Origin: Sphingobacteriaceae bacterium | GTDB lineage: Bacteria > Bacteroidota > Bacteroidia > B-17B0 > Aurantibacillaceae | DNA: 64,000 bases | Assembly: GCA_002319075.1 (NCBI GenBank) | Contig: NVQB01000001.1 | Span: 1,550,001-1,614,000 of the forward strand | Direction of reading: 5' to 3' | Part shown: positions 47,807 to 54,837 of the stretch, one piece after another | How positions within the stretch are numbered: the stretch's first letter is position 1 | How the letters are laid out: the number at the start of each line of letters is the position of its first letter | Notes under the pieces: generated by a model | The model's database searches: none | The model's input: only the letters and a program-made list of their open reading frames with translations | Told to the model about the DNA's origin: nothing | Translations under genes and position numbers: made by a program

Positions 47807-48417
47807 TAGATTTTTGAAAAATTATCCAGAAGCTTCATTCCAAATTTCAAGCTTTTTTCAGGATGAAATTGAGCGCCGTAAATGTTATCCTTGTTCACCA
47901 TGCAAGTAAAATCAACACCAAAATTACTTGTGGCAAGTGATTGAGATGTATCAAAGCACTTCACATGATAAGAATGTACAAAATAAAATCTGTTTCTGGA
48001 ATCCATATCAATCAGTGGATTAGAACGATTTACAGTAATGTAGTTCCAACCCATGTGTGGAATTTTCAATTTTAATGAAGGATCCAGTTCAAATTTAATT
48101 GTTTCGGCATCTATCCAGCCTAATCCCTGTTTAACACCTTCTTCACTTCTTTTGGTAAGCATCTGCATGCCTAAACATATTCCTAGTACTGGTGTTTTTT
48201 CCGCTAATACTTTGCGGTTAAGAATCTCTATTAGTCCTGAATTTTCTAAATTTCCCATTCCCGCGTCAAATGAGCCTACACCGGGTAATAATAATTTTGT
48301 TGCTTGAGAAATTGTCTCTTTATCTCCCGAAATTTTAACGTCATTGACACCTATCTTTTTAAACATATTTAAGACAGATGCGAGATTTCCTATACCGTAA
48401 TCAACTATAACAATCAT
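47806..48417 (-). CDS. hisH: HisH-like class I glutaminase subunit
   Basis: 203 aa with a complete catalytic triad: Cys81 in LGICLGMQM, His185 and Glu187 in QFHPEKS. The N-terminal strand is IVIVDYGIGNLASV. It hydrolyses glutamine and hands ammonia to the HisF-like partner, whose gene overlaps by one base. No other histidine genes are in the window, so the pair serves glycan amidination. Confidence 0.92.
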   Translation of the reverse strand: MIVIVDYGIGNLASVLNMFKKIGVNDVKISGDKETISQATKLLLPGVGSFDAGMGNLENSGLIEILNRKVLAEKTPVLGICLGMQMLTKRSEEGVKQGLGWIDAETIKFELDPSLKLKIPHMGWNYITVNRSNPLIDMDSRNRFYFVHSYHVKCFDTSQSLATSNFGVDFTCMVNKDNIYGAQFHPEKSLKFGMKLLDNFSKI

Positions 48418-48418
48418 T

Positions 48419-48919
48419 TTAAATGCTTAACAACAATTCCTTAGGCAATTTCACGCGAATGCATTGCCCTATACTTTCCAATAAAACTTCTATATGACGG
48501 TCTTCTTTATTTTCCACCACGTACCCTTCAATATTTTTTAATGCACCCGAAGTAATTTTCACCTTATCACCCTCCTTATAGCTTTTTGCAATAGCACTTG
48601 CTTCGAGCTGGTAACCCAAATCTACCAATTGCTTTAACCTGTCAATTTCGACTTCACGAATCCTTGCGATCTTCCCTTCACTTCGCACAAAATTTACTAC
48701 TCCCCTGGTTTGCATTACTAAATCATTCTCGCCGGCCCCGATCTTTACAAAAACATACCCATTCATCAAAGGAAGTTCTACCATTTTTTTCCGGTCGCTC
48801 CATTGTTTCATCGTTTTAATAATAGGCACGTAGGCCTCAATACTTCTTGCCTGCAAAGTTTCTGCGATCTTCTTCTCAGCACGTGAGTTAACATATAGCG
48901 CGTGCCAAAACTTTTCCAT
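48419..48919 (-). CDS. NusG-family antiterminator (UpxY/RfaH-like)
   Basis: 166 aa. The NGN domain starts WHALYVNSRAEKKIAETL (5-22) and contains YVPIIKTMKQWSDRKK and LMNGYVFVKI. A KOW motif follows (EGDKVKITSGALKNIEGYV, 116-134). Specialised NusG paralogues of this type let RNA polymerase read through long capsule operons; in Bacteroides they are UpxY. As the first gene of a 49-gene same-strand run with tiny gaps, that role fits well. Autoregulation through its leader is possible. Confidence 0.93.
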   Translation of the reverse strand: MEKFWHALYVNSRAEKKIAETLQARSIEAYVPIIKTMKQWSDRKKMVELPLMNGYVFVKIGAGENDLVMQTRGVVNFVRSEGKIARIREVEIDRLKQLVDLGYQLEASAIAKSYKEGDKVKITSGALKNIEGYVVENKEDRHIEVLLESIGQCIRVKLPKELLLSI

Positions 48920-48926
48920 TAACTTT

Positions 48927-48957
48927 AAAACTTATTAATTCTCCCGGTAACTATCAA
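48927..48957 (-). promoter_or_regulatory. Candidate promoter of the polysaccharide operon
   Basis: Read on the minus strand, TTG (48957-48955) is followed after 20 nt by TAAGTTTT (48934-48927), one base from TAnnTTTG, and the antiterminator ATG at 48919 lies 7 nt further. The spacing matches the 19-21 nt usual in Bacteroidota. If used, the leader would be very short; transcription could instead come through from the regulator gene. Confidence 0.35.
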
Positions 48958-48992
48958 CTATTAACTTTCTCTCACAGCTTCGCCTCCTCAGT

Positions 48993-49054
48993 CCCATATA
49001 CTAAGTGTGTGTTTTTATTTTCAGGCCCTTATATACTCAGTGGCTCTAAGTGTG
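48993..49054 (-). repeat. Imperfect direct repeats upstream of the antiterminator gene
   Basis: In the 151-nt gap (48920-49070) the sense strand contains CACTGAGTATATAAGGG (49042-49026) and CACTTAGTATATGGG (49007-48993), 33-35 nt apart, each followed shortly by CTGA. A further CACACTTAG copy lies at 49054-49046. They could be a binding or pausing site for the regulator or the NusG paralogue. The rest of the gap shows nothing I can name. Confidence 0.45.
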
Positions 49055-49070
49055 CCAGGTGCCTTACCGG

Positions 49071-49604
49071 TTATTTACTCCAAATCAGCAAAGGATGCAT
49101 GCCGGGCTCTTTTATTTTCCCCAATTCAAATTCAGTTGAACCATAATGCACATACCTTATTTTTTTATTGATCTTCTTCTCTGCTTTTTCAATCTGTTCG
49201 ATCAGGAATGTTTTATTCAGGTTGTCGCCAACAAGCACAAGGTCAATAATTTCCGTGCTTTGCCCTTTTGACATTTTTCCTACCAGGTAAACCTTTTCAA
49301 GATCTCCAATGCGTTCTAATACATAATCCACTACATATTCCAGACCCGTCATTTTCATGATGATACGATTAATGTCAGGAAACAGCGGGTGTTTTGTATT
49401 TACAGAAAAGATTTTTTTATTGCCTTCGCTGTTAGAATCAAGAAAACCAGCTTTCTCAAATTTATTAAGCTCTAAACGAATGGCATTGGTCGACTCACCG
49501 AACTCTTCCTCAAGATTTCGTAGGTAAGCAGTATTTTTGCTGTTCAAAAAGAACTTAAGCAAAAGCTTGATCCGGGTTTTTGAGGATATGAGGGTTTCTA
49601 TCAT
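49071..49604 (-). CDS. Winged-helix regulator with nucleotidyltransferase-like domain
   Basis: 177 aa. The N-terminal winged helix (about 1-75) has IKLLLKFFLNSKNTAYLRNL and a recognition region STNAIRLELNKFEKAGFL. The C-terminal part (VYLVGKMSKGQSTEIIDLVLVG) resembles an inactive MNT-type nucleotidyltransferase fold. Its position just before the antiterminator gene suggests local control of the polysaccharide operon. A perfect inverted repeat lies 2 nt upstream of its start and may be its own operator. Confidence 0.75.
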   Translation of the reverse strand: MIETLISSKTRIKLLLKFFLNSKNTAYLRNLEEEFGESTNAIRLELNKFEKAGFLDSNSEGNKKIFSVNTKHPLFPDINRIIMKMTGLEYVVDYVLERIGDLEKVYLVGKMSKGQSTEIIDLVLVGDNLNKTFLIEQIEKAEKKINKKIRYVHYGSTEFELGKIKEPGMHPLLIWSK

Positions 49605-49606
49605 CT

Positions 49607-49627
49607 TTGAGTAATAAAAGTACTCAA
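49607..49627. promoter_or_regulatory. Inverted repeat at the regulator start (candidate operator)
   Basis: TTGAGTA (49607-49613) and TACTCAA (49621-49627) form perfect 7-bp arms around 7 nt, placed 2 nt upstream of the regulator ATG. A dimeric winged-helix protein bound here would block its own expression. The rest of the 84-nt gap is AT-rich with no other clear signal. Confidence 0.4.
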
Positions 49628-49688
49628 TTTATAGTAACAAATATCAGGAAATATTCGAAAATATACAAAAAATTGGGGTTTTTAAGGG

Positions 49689-52064
49689 CTATTTTTTGTA
49701 TCCGTAGCCTTTACCATAGCCATAACCGTAGCCATAACCATAACTATAGCCATAGCCCTGGTAATAGTAACGTTTTCCTGGTCTTGCCACACCGTTCAGC
49801 AGGAGTAAAACATGCTTAAGTTTGTTGGCTTCTATTATGTCTTCAATAAAAGTGATCACCTTTTTACTGCTGGTGCGGGTGTTTAATACAAATATAGAGG
49901 CATCCACATTTTGAATCAGGAATACGGAATCTGACAGAAGACCAGCGGGTGGAGTATCAATAATAACGTAATCAAATTCAGCTTTAGCTCTGTCGATAAT
50001 TTCCTTCATTTTTGCGGAAAGAACATACTCTGAAGGATTTGGAGGAATGGGTCCGGCAAAAATGCAGTAGAGATTCTGAATATGAGTTTCTGTGATTATC
50101 TCCTCAAAAGTATTATGACCATTGATGCAGGTGGTTATACCTTTGTCCTGTGCCGGCAAGCCAAAACGCTTGTAAATACGCGGCTTGTGGAGATCAAGCT
50201 CGATCAGTACAGTTCTTTTACCACTCTTTGCAAGAATAGCCCCAAGGTTAGTGCTGGTAAAGGTTTTACCTTCACCCGGCAGAAACGAAGTAACTAAATA
50301 CGACTTAGCATCGTTGCCTATACTGGCATACTGTAAATTGGTTCTGAAATTTCTGAATGACTCTGAAATAAGCGAATTGGGACTCTGATCCACGATTACG
50401 CCTTCGCTATCTGCTTCCTTAACAAAGGGTAAAACTCCAATTAAAGGTAGTGTAGTGAGTTCTTTTAACTGTTCTACCGACTTAATTTTGGTATAAAACA
50501 TAGCGCGAATAGCAATTATGATTATAGACAAAATGAGGCCAAAAGAAATAAACTGTTTTTGAATAGCTGCTTTATCGGGCGAATCAATACCCCCATATCG
50601 AGGAGATTCTACAATTTTTACATCCGGCACAATGCTGGCCTTTGCAATTTTGGTGCTGGCCTTTTTTTCCAGTAAAAAATTGTAAAGTTGTTCGCTAACA
50701 TTGGTTTGGCGCTGAATATTCAAAATGTCGCGCTGTTTACCCGGAATAAGTTTGGCCTGGTTAATATAATCTACGATTTCGGTGTTAAGACTTTCAATCT
50801 GCTGATTGGTTGCTTTACGCTGATTATTGATATAAATTAATAAATCTTGTTTTGTTTTTTTTATGCTCGCTTTAAGATCAGCAATTATCGGGTTTGTTTC
50901 CTTAGCAATATTATAAACTCTGTTTAGTTCAATCTGTTTAGTATAGAGGTCATTTACCGCCTGAATCATAAAACCCCCTTTTTCACTGATAAAAACACTT
51001 GGAGGCAGGAATTGTGGGTCTTTATCTTCGATAATGTACTTTTCAAGATCACTTAAAGCGCTTACCTCTAGTTGCAATTTCGATTTCTGACCGTCGTAAC
51101 TACTTATTTTACCTAAAAAATCATTTTGTTGCCAGTCAAGATTAATAATGGACTTTCTCTCTTTATAATCCTGCATAGTATCTTCTATGCTTTTTAAAGA
51201 AAAGGTAATTTCGTTTAGCTGTTTATCGATATAGGAAATAGTGCGCTCATTGAGATCGTATTTGGTTTTCAATTTGCTCTGCGAATACACGGCGTTCAAC
51301 GTATCTAAAATCAGCACCGCTCTTTCGGGGATTACATCTTTAAGATCGACTTTTAAGATCTGTGTAAATTCAGGGTTTTGAACGGCAAGGTTGCCACGAA
51401 TGTTGGAGATAAGAAAGTCCTTACTATGAATACTAAACTGGTATAAGATCTCTTTGAACGAGGCCCCGGTTTCTTTTGTAAAATTCTCAACTCTGCTTAT
51501 CTTAATGGGTAAATCAATGTCAATCAGGTTTTCTCCAAAACGCCCTTTTTTCACCTGTTTTTCTCCGTTTTGTTGAAAGCTTATTTCGTAGCTATCAAAA
51601 TCTATAATCCTGAAATCAAAAACTTGTTCGTAATAAGCAGGGTTAATAAAGTTTACAGAGATCCTGAAAGGCATGCCTGAGAACTGTTCTGTTGTTCTTA
51701 CTTTACCAACAATAAAATAAGAAACCTGCAAATTATCGATAAGCTTGTCTACAACCTTACTGGCAAGATCATAAGATTGAATAATACGTGTTTCGTTAGA
51801 GTTATCTACGTAAGAGCTAAAGGAATAAAAACTTGCGTCGCTTAGTACGTTATTTTTATAATAAGCGTCGTCCGCCTGAAGTAAAAATTCGGTAGAAGCC
51901 TTGTAAACCGTCGTAAGCCGGTATACATAGAAAGTACCCATAGCATAAAACAAAGGAAGGATCAAAAGCAGGATCCACCAGTTAGATTTTATTATTCTCA
52001 GGATTAGATTTAAATCCCTTGCAGAAACTATGGCCTGTTTTTTATTGTTTACCGGGTTCGCCAC
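49689..52064 (-). CDS. wzc: Wzc/GumC-like chain-length regulator and BY-kinase
   Basis: 791 aa. Residues 1-530 form a Wzz-type domain between two membrane helices (about 29-48 and 505-525) with a long coiled-coil periplasmic part. The C-terminal bacterial tyrosine kinase has Walker A LPGEGKT (595-601), Walker A' VLIELDLHKPRI and Walker B YVIIDTPPAGLLSD. The last 25 residues alternate Tyr with Gly; such tyrosine clusters are autophosphorylated. The start is GTG at 52064, because a stop codon directly precedes it in frame and no ATG is near. It probably controls polymer length and export of the glycan encoded downstream. Confidence 0.94.
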   Translation of the reverse strand: MANPVNNKKQAIVSARDLNLILRIIKSNWWILLLILPLFYAMGTFYVYRLTTVYKASTEFLLQADDAYYKNNVLSDASFYSFSSYVDNSNETRIIQSYDLASKVVDKLIDNLQVSYFIVGKVRTTEQFSGMPFRISVNFINPAYYEQVFDFRIIDFDSYEISFQQNGEKQVKKGRFGENLIDIDLPIKISRVENFTKETGASFKEILYQFSIHSKDFLISNIRGNLAVQNPEFTQILKVDLKDVIPERAVLILDTLNAVYSQSKLKTKYDLNERTISYIDKQLNEITFSLKSIEDTMQDYKERKSIINLDWQQNDFLGKISSYDGQKSKLQLEVSALSDLEKYIIEDKDPQFLPPSVFISEKGGFMIQAVNDLYTKQIELNRVYNIAKETNPIIADLKASIKKTKQDLLIYINNQRKATNQQIESLNTEIVDYINQAKLIPGKQRDILNIQRQTNVSEQLYNFLLEKKASTKIAKASIVPDVKIVESPRYGGIDSPDKAAIQKQFISFGLILSIIIIAIRAMFYTKIKSVEQLKELTTLPLIGVLPFVKEADSEGVIVDQSPNSLISESFRNFRTNLQYASIGNDAKSYLVTSFLPGEGKTFTSTNLGAILAKSGKRTVLIELDLHKPRIYKRFGLPAQDKGITTCINGHNTFEEIITETHIQNLYCIFAGPIPPNPSEYVLSAKMKEIIDRAKAEFDYVIIDTPPAGLLSDSVFLIQNVDASIFVLNTRTSSKKVITFIEDIIEANKLKHVLLLLNGVARPGKRYYYQGYGYSYGYGYGYGYGKGYGYKK
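49692..49766 (-). repeat. Hexanucleotide-like repeat coding the Tyr-Gly tail of Wzc
   Basis: The 3' end of wzc consists of imperfect GGNTAC/GGCTAT hexamers coding alternating Gly-Tyr (nine Gly/Ser-Tyr pairs after a Tyr triplet). In-frame slippage could change the number of phosphorylatable tyrosines without breaking the gene. Confidence 0.6.
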
Positions 52065-52080
52065 TTATAATTTTAGTTAA

Positions 52081-52088
52081 CAAATATA
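52081..52088 (-). promoter_or_regulatory. -7 promoter box for wzc
   Basis: On the minus strand TATATTTG (52088-52081) matches TAnnTTTG exactly, 16 nt before the GTG start. No TTG -33 element is evident. It shares the 82-nt divergent gap with the promoter of the PID-CTERM-like gene. Confidence 0.5.
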
Positions 52089-52106
52089 AAGTTTTAAAGC
52101 ATAATG

Positions 52107-52137
52107 TTGCGTGATTTATTGTTTTTTTATATATTTA
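52107..52137 (+). promoter_or_regulatory. Candidate promoter for the PID-CTERM/exosortase genes
   Basis: TTG (52107-52109), 20 nt, then TATATTTA (52130-52137), seven of eight matches to TA TTTG-type box, 9 nt before the ATG at 52147. Spacing fits the Bacteroidota pattern. Divergent from the wzc promoter. Confidence 0.45.
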
Positions 52138-52146
52138 TAGTCTATA

Positions 52147-52371
52147 ATGAAAACCTTGAAATCTCTTTTTACTGTTATACTATTTTTTGGAGCACAGGCC
52201 TTATTTGCAGCTCCAGCGCCCCCTCCAAGTTCTTCAACTTCGGGTCCACTGTGCTGGCCGCCTCCTTGTGTACCTATTGACAACGGAATTATCTTCTTAA
52301 TTGTTGCAGGCGTACTTTTTGGCGCTAAGAAATTCTACGATCTTCGTAAAAAAGAGGAAGTTATTTCTTAA
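52147..52371 (+). CDS. PID-CTERM-type sorting-signal miniprotein
   Basis: 74 aa. A signal peptide (1-21) is followed by a Pro/Ser-rich mature stretch (22-42), the motif PIDNG (43-47), a hydrophobic helix (48-60) and a Lys/Arg-rich tail. This is the plan of exosortase substrates: a short motif, a helix and a basic end. After removal of the signal peptide and tail only about 20 residues would remain, so it may be a tiny anchor or a carrier rather than an enzyme. The cognate exosortase gene starts 12 nt downstream. Confidence 0.85.
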   Translation: MKTLKSLFTVILFFGAQALFAAPAPPPSSSTSGPLCWPPPCVPIDNGIIFLIVAGVLFGAKKFYDLRKKEEVIS

Positions 52372-52383
52372 TTTCTTTGCTAA

Positions 52384-52926
52384 ATGAAGGCTTTAATAAA
52401 GTCAAATGCCTTTGTAAGATTCATTGTCAGCGCTGGTTTCCTTTACTTTTTTCTGTATCTTATTTACCAGTTTATTGTTAAGCGCTATACGTTTTACGAT
52501 CAAAAATTTATCGGACTTATTATAGAATCCGCAGATGTTGTACTACGTGTGTTGGGTTATAAAACCTTTAAAGTATTGCAGGATCACGATTTTCAGGTGA
52601 TCGGTATTGATGGGTCAAGCGGTGTTTGGGTTGGTTCTAATTGCAACGCAATTACACTTTTTTCATTGTTTGCCGTTTTTATTATTGCTTATCCAGGCAA
52701 CCAAAAAGACAAGGTGTGGTTTATTCCTGCTGGTATTATTGCCATTCATCTATTGAATATTTTACGTGTAGCTGCGTTGGCCATGATTGCAAATTCCTAC
52801 CCGGCCTACCTTAACTTCAATCATACATATACGTTTACCTTCCTTATATACGCCTTTATCTTTTTTTTGTGGATGGTCTGGGTAAACCGCTTCTCTGTTA
52901 AAGCCAAAGCTTATGAAAAAAGCTAA
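52384..52926 (+). CDS. Exosortase family protein (XrtF-like)
   Basis: 180 aa with about five membrane helices. The exosortase triad is visible: Cys87 in GSNCNAITLF, Arg128 in LLNILRVAAL and His147 in FNHTYTF. Exosortases are membrane cysteine proteases/transpeptidases that process C-terminal sorting signals. The substrate here is presumably the PID-CTERM protein just upstream. The size and the downstream 158-aa partner fit the Bacteroidota XrtF system. The position beside an exopolysaccharide locus resembles Gram-negative exosortase/EPS linkage. Confidence 0.9.
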   Translation: MKALIKSNAFVRFIVSAGFLYFFLYLIYQFIVKRYTFYDQKFIGLIIESADVVLRVLGYKTFKVLQDHDFQVIGIDGSSGVWVGSNCNAITLFSLFAVFIIAYPGNQKDKVWFIPAGIIAIHLLNILRVAALAMIANSYPAYLNFNHTYTFTFLIYAFIFFLWMVWVNRFSVKAKAYEKS

Positions 52927-53389
52927 GTGGTTTGTTTTATTTTTTGCCTTTTTTGCTCTTTTGGGATATTGCCGCGAGTTTTTTTTCGTGCACCTTAATA
53001 TCCTGATGTTTGAGAAATATCATAACAGACCCTCTGCCGTTGCCCCCGCAGAAATAATGAATGTATTCAGAAACTATTCTTACGACACACTCTATTACTC
53101 CAAATATTTATATACGCTCATCTCAGTTGTGCTATTTTTTAGTGCCAACTATTTGGCGGTAAAACTACTTACGGATACACGCTTTCTGGCAAAGCTGGTT
53201 GTTTACACATATTTTGTAATTGTTGGTTTTGCGGCCTTATCCATGCTTTACGGCTATTTTATAAACGGTCGCCTGCAGGATGATGAATACACCTTGAGCC
53301 GCTGGCTGATGGGTATTGCGCAATCTCCAATTATTTGCTTAATTTTAGTCGCTTCAGAAAAACTGTATAATAAATCCCTTCAATCATGA
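52913..53389 (+). CDS. Exosortase F-associated membrane protein
   Basis: 158 aa with four predicted membrane helices, the first at about 6-18. The start [17 protein letters not shown] and the overall length fit the family found next to XrtF. The function is unknown; it may assist substrate delivery. Its start overlaps the exosortase gene by 14 nt and its stop overlaps glyA by 4 nt, so all are probably cotranscribed. Confidence 0.78.
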   Translation: MKKAKWFVLFFAFFALLGYCREFFFVHLNILMFEKYHNRPSAVAPAEIMNVFRNYSYDTLYYSKYLYTLISVVLFFSANYLAVKLLTDTRFLAKLVVYTYFVIVGFAALSMLYGYFINGRLQDDEYTLSRWLMGIAQSPIICLILVASEKLYNKSLQS

Positions 53390-54666
53390 TAAAAAAAGAT
53401 TCTACCATTTTTAAATTAATTAAAGAAGAGCAACACCGTCAAACGGAAGGCGTTGAATTAATTGCCTCTGAAAATTACGTGAGTAACCAGGTAATGCAGG
53501 CCATGGGCAGTGTATTAACGAACAAATATGCAGAGGGCTTGCCTTTTAAACGATATTACGGAGGGTGTGAAGTGGTTGACAAAATTGAGCAACTGGCTAT
53601 TGACCGCGCGAAAGAATTATATGGTGCTGAATGGGTAAATGTGCAACCGCACTCAGGCGCACAGGCAAACGCTGCAGTGATGCTGGCATGCTTAAAACCA
53701 GGCGATACTATTTTGGGCCTGGATCTTTCTCATGGTGGACATTTAACCCATGGTTCTCCTGTAAATTTTTCAGGAAAGTTATACCGTCCGGTGTTTTATG
53801 GCGTAGAAAAAGAAACAGGTGTTATCAACTACGACACTTTAGAAGCTACAGCGAAAAAAGAGAAACCAAAAATGATCATCTGCGGAGCCAGCGCCTATTC
53901 ACGCGACTGGGATTACATACGTCTTCGTAAAATTTCGGATGAAGTAGGTGCTCTATTAATGGCGGATATCGCGCATCCAAGCGGACTCATCGCCAAAGGC
54001 ATTTTAAATGATCCTCTACCTCATTGCCATATTGTTACTACAACAACGCATAAAACTTTACGCGGACCCCGCGGTGGAATGATTATGATGGGTAAGGATT
54101 TTGAAAATACCATGGGTGAAAAAACACCTAAAGGAGAAATAAAAATGATGAGCGCTGTTTTAGACATGGCTGTTTTTCCAGGAACACAAGGTGGTCCATT
54201 AGAGCATGTGATTGCTGCAAAAGCCGTTGCTTATGGAGAAGCTTTAACTGACGACTATATGCACTATTGCATTCAGGTAATCAGAAATTCACAAGCTATG
54301 GCAAAAGGCTTTATGGATTTGGGTTATAATATTGTTTCTAAAGGAACAGATAACCACATGTTCTTAATTGATCTGCGCAATAAAAACTTAAATGGAAAAG
54401 AAGCGCTCGCAGCTTTAGAACAGGTAAATATTACGGTGAATAAAAACATGGTTCCTTTTGATGATAAATCTGCCTTTGTGACTTCTGGTATCCGTATTGG
54501 GTCGCCGGCTATTACAACGCGTGGTTTAAAAGAAAAAGAGTGTCTGAAAATAGTTGAGCACATTGATAATGTATTGAAGAATAAAGACAATCCAAAAGAG
54601 CTTGCTAAAGTAAAAAAGAAAGTAAATACGATGATGGAGAAATATCCGTTGTTTATGAATTCATAG
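53386..54666 (+). CDS. glyA: Serine hydroxymethyltransferase
   Basis: 426 aa, normal length. PLP lysine is Lys223 in [14 protein letters not shown]; Asp194 and His197 in [10 protein letters not shown] contact the cofactor. LIASENYVS and [12 protein letters not shown] are family landmarks. It interconverts serine and glycine with tetrahydrofolate in the cytosol. A housekeeping gene that happens to be coupled (ATGA overlap) to the exosortase genes. A good terminator follows. Confidence 0.98.
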   Translation: MIKKDSTIFKLIKEEQHRQTEGVELIASENYVSNQVMQAMGSVLTNKYAEGLPFKRYYGGCEVVDKIEQLAIDRAKELYGAEWVNVQPHSGAQANAAVMLACLKPGDTILGLDLSHGGHLTHGSPVNFSGKLYRPVFYGVEKETGVINYDTLEATAKKEKPKMIICGASAYSRDWDYIRLRKISDEVGALLMADIAHPSGLIAKGILNDPLPHCHIVTTTTHKTLRGPRGGMIMMGKDFENTMGEKTPKGEIKMMSAVLDMAVFPGTQGGPLEHVIAAKAVAYGEALTDDYMHYCIQVIRNSQAMAKGFMDLGYNIVSKGTDNHMFLIDLRNKNLNGKEALAALEQVNITVNKNMVPFDDKSAFVTSGIRIGSPAITTRGLKEKECLKIVEHIDNVLKNKDNPKELAKVKKKVNTMMEKYPLFMNS

Positions 54667-54689
54667 ATTTTACGATTGTAAAAACTGCG

Positions 54690-54719
54690 AAGCCACTGAG
54701 AAATTCTTAGTGGCTTTTT
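54690..54719 (+). terminator. Rho-independent terminator of the glyA operon
   Basis: AAGCCACT and AGTGGCTT form an 8-bp stem around a 10-12 nt loop, followed by a T run, 24 nt after the glyA stop. A clear intrinsic terminator for the plus-strand exosortase-glyA transcript. Confidence 0.8.
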
Positions 54720-54773
54720 CATGAACAGGTTCTGGCAAAGAGCCCTTGGCAGGCTACAGATTTCGCATAAAGA

Positions 54774-54815
54774 CGCAAAGCACGGTATAGGGTTTCGCTC
54801 CTTTCCGTCCTTGCG
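54774..54815. repeat. REP-like imperfect inverted repeat
   Basis: CGCAAAGCACGG (54774-54785) and CCGTCCTTGCG (54805-54815) pair with two mismatches or bulges. The segment recalls the dispersed intergenic repeats with ACGCAAAG cores common in Bacteroidota genomes. It lies between glyA and the SGNH-like gene, which converge. Confidence 0.35.
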
Positions 54816-54837
54816 CGATAAATTACTTGTGCCTATT

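Noticed and set aside
47048-48417. Histidine biosynthesis operon
   Set aside because: Only HisH and HisF are present, HisF lacks Asp11, and they sit in a glycan operon with two WbpG-like partners.
53631-53930. 99-codon frame inside glyA
   Set aside because: Out-of-frame shadow of a fully conserved enzyme.
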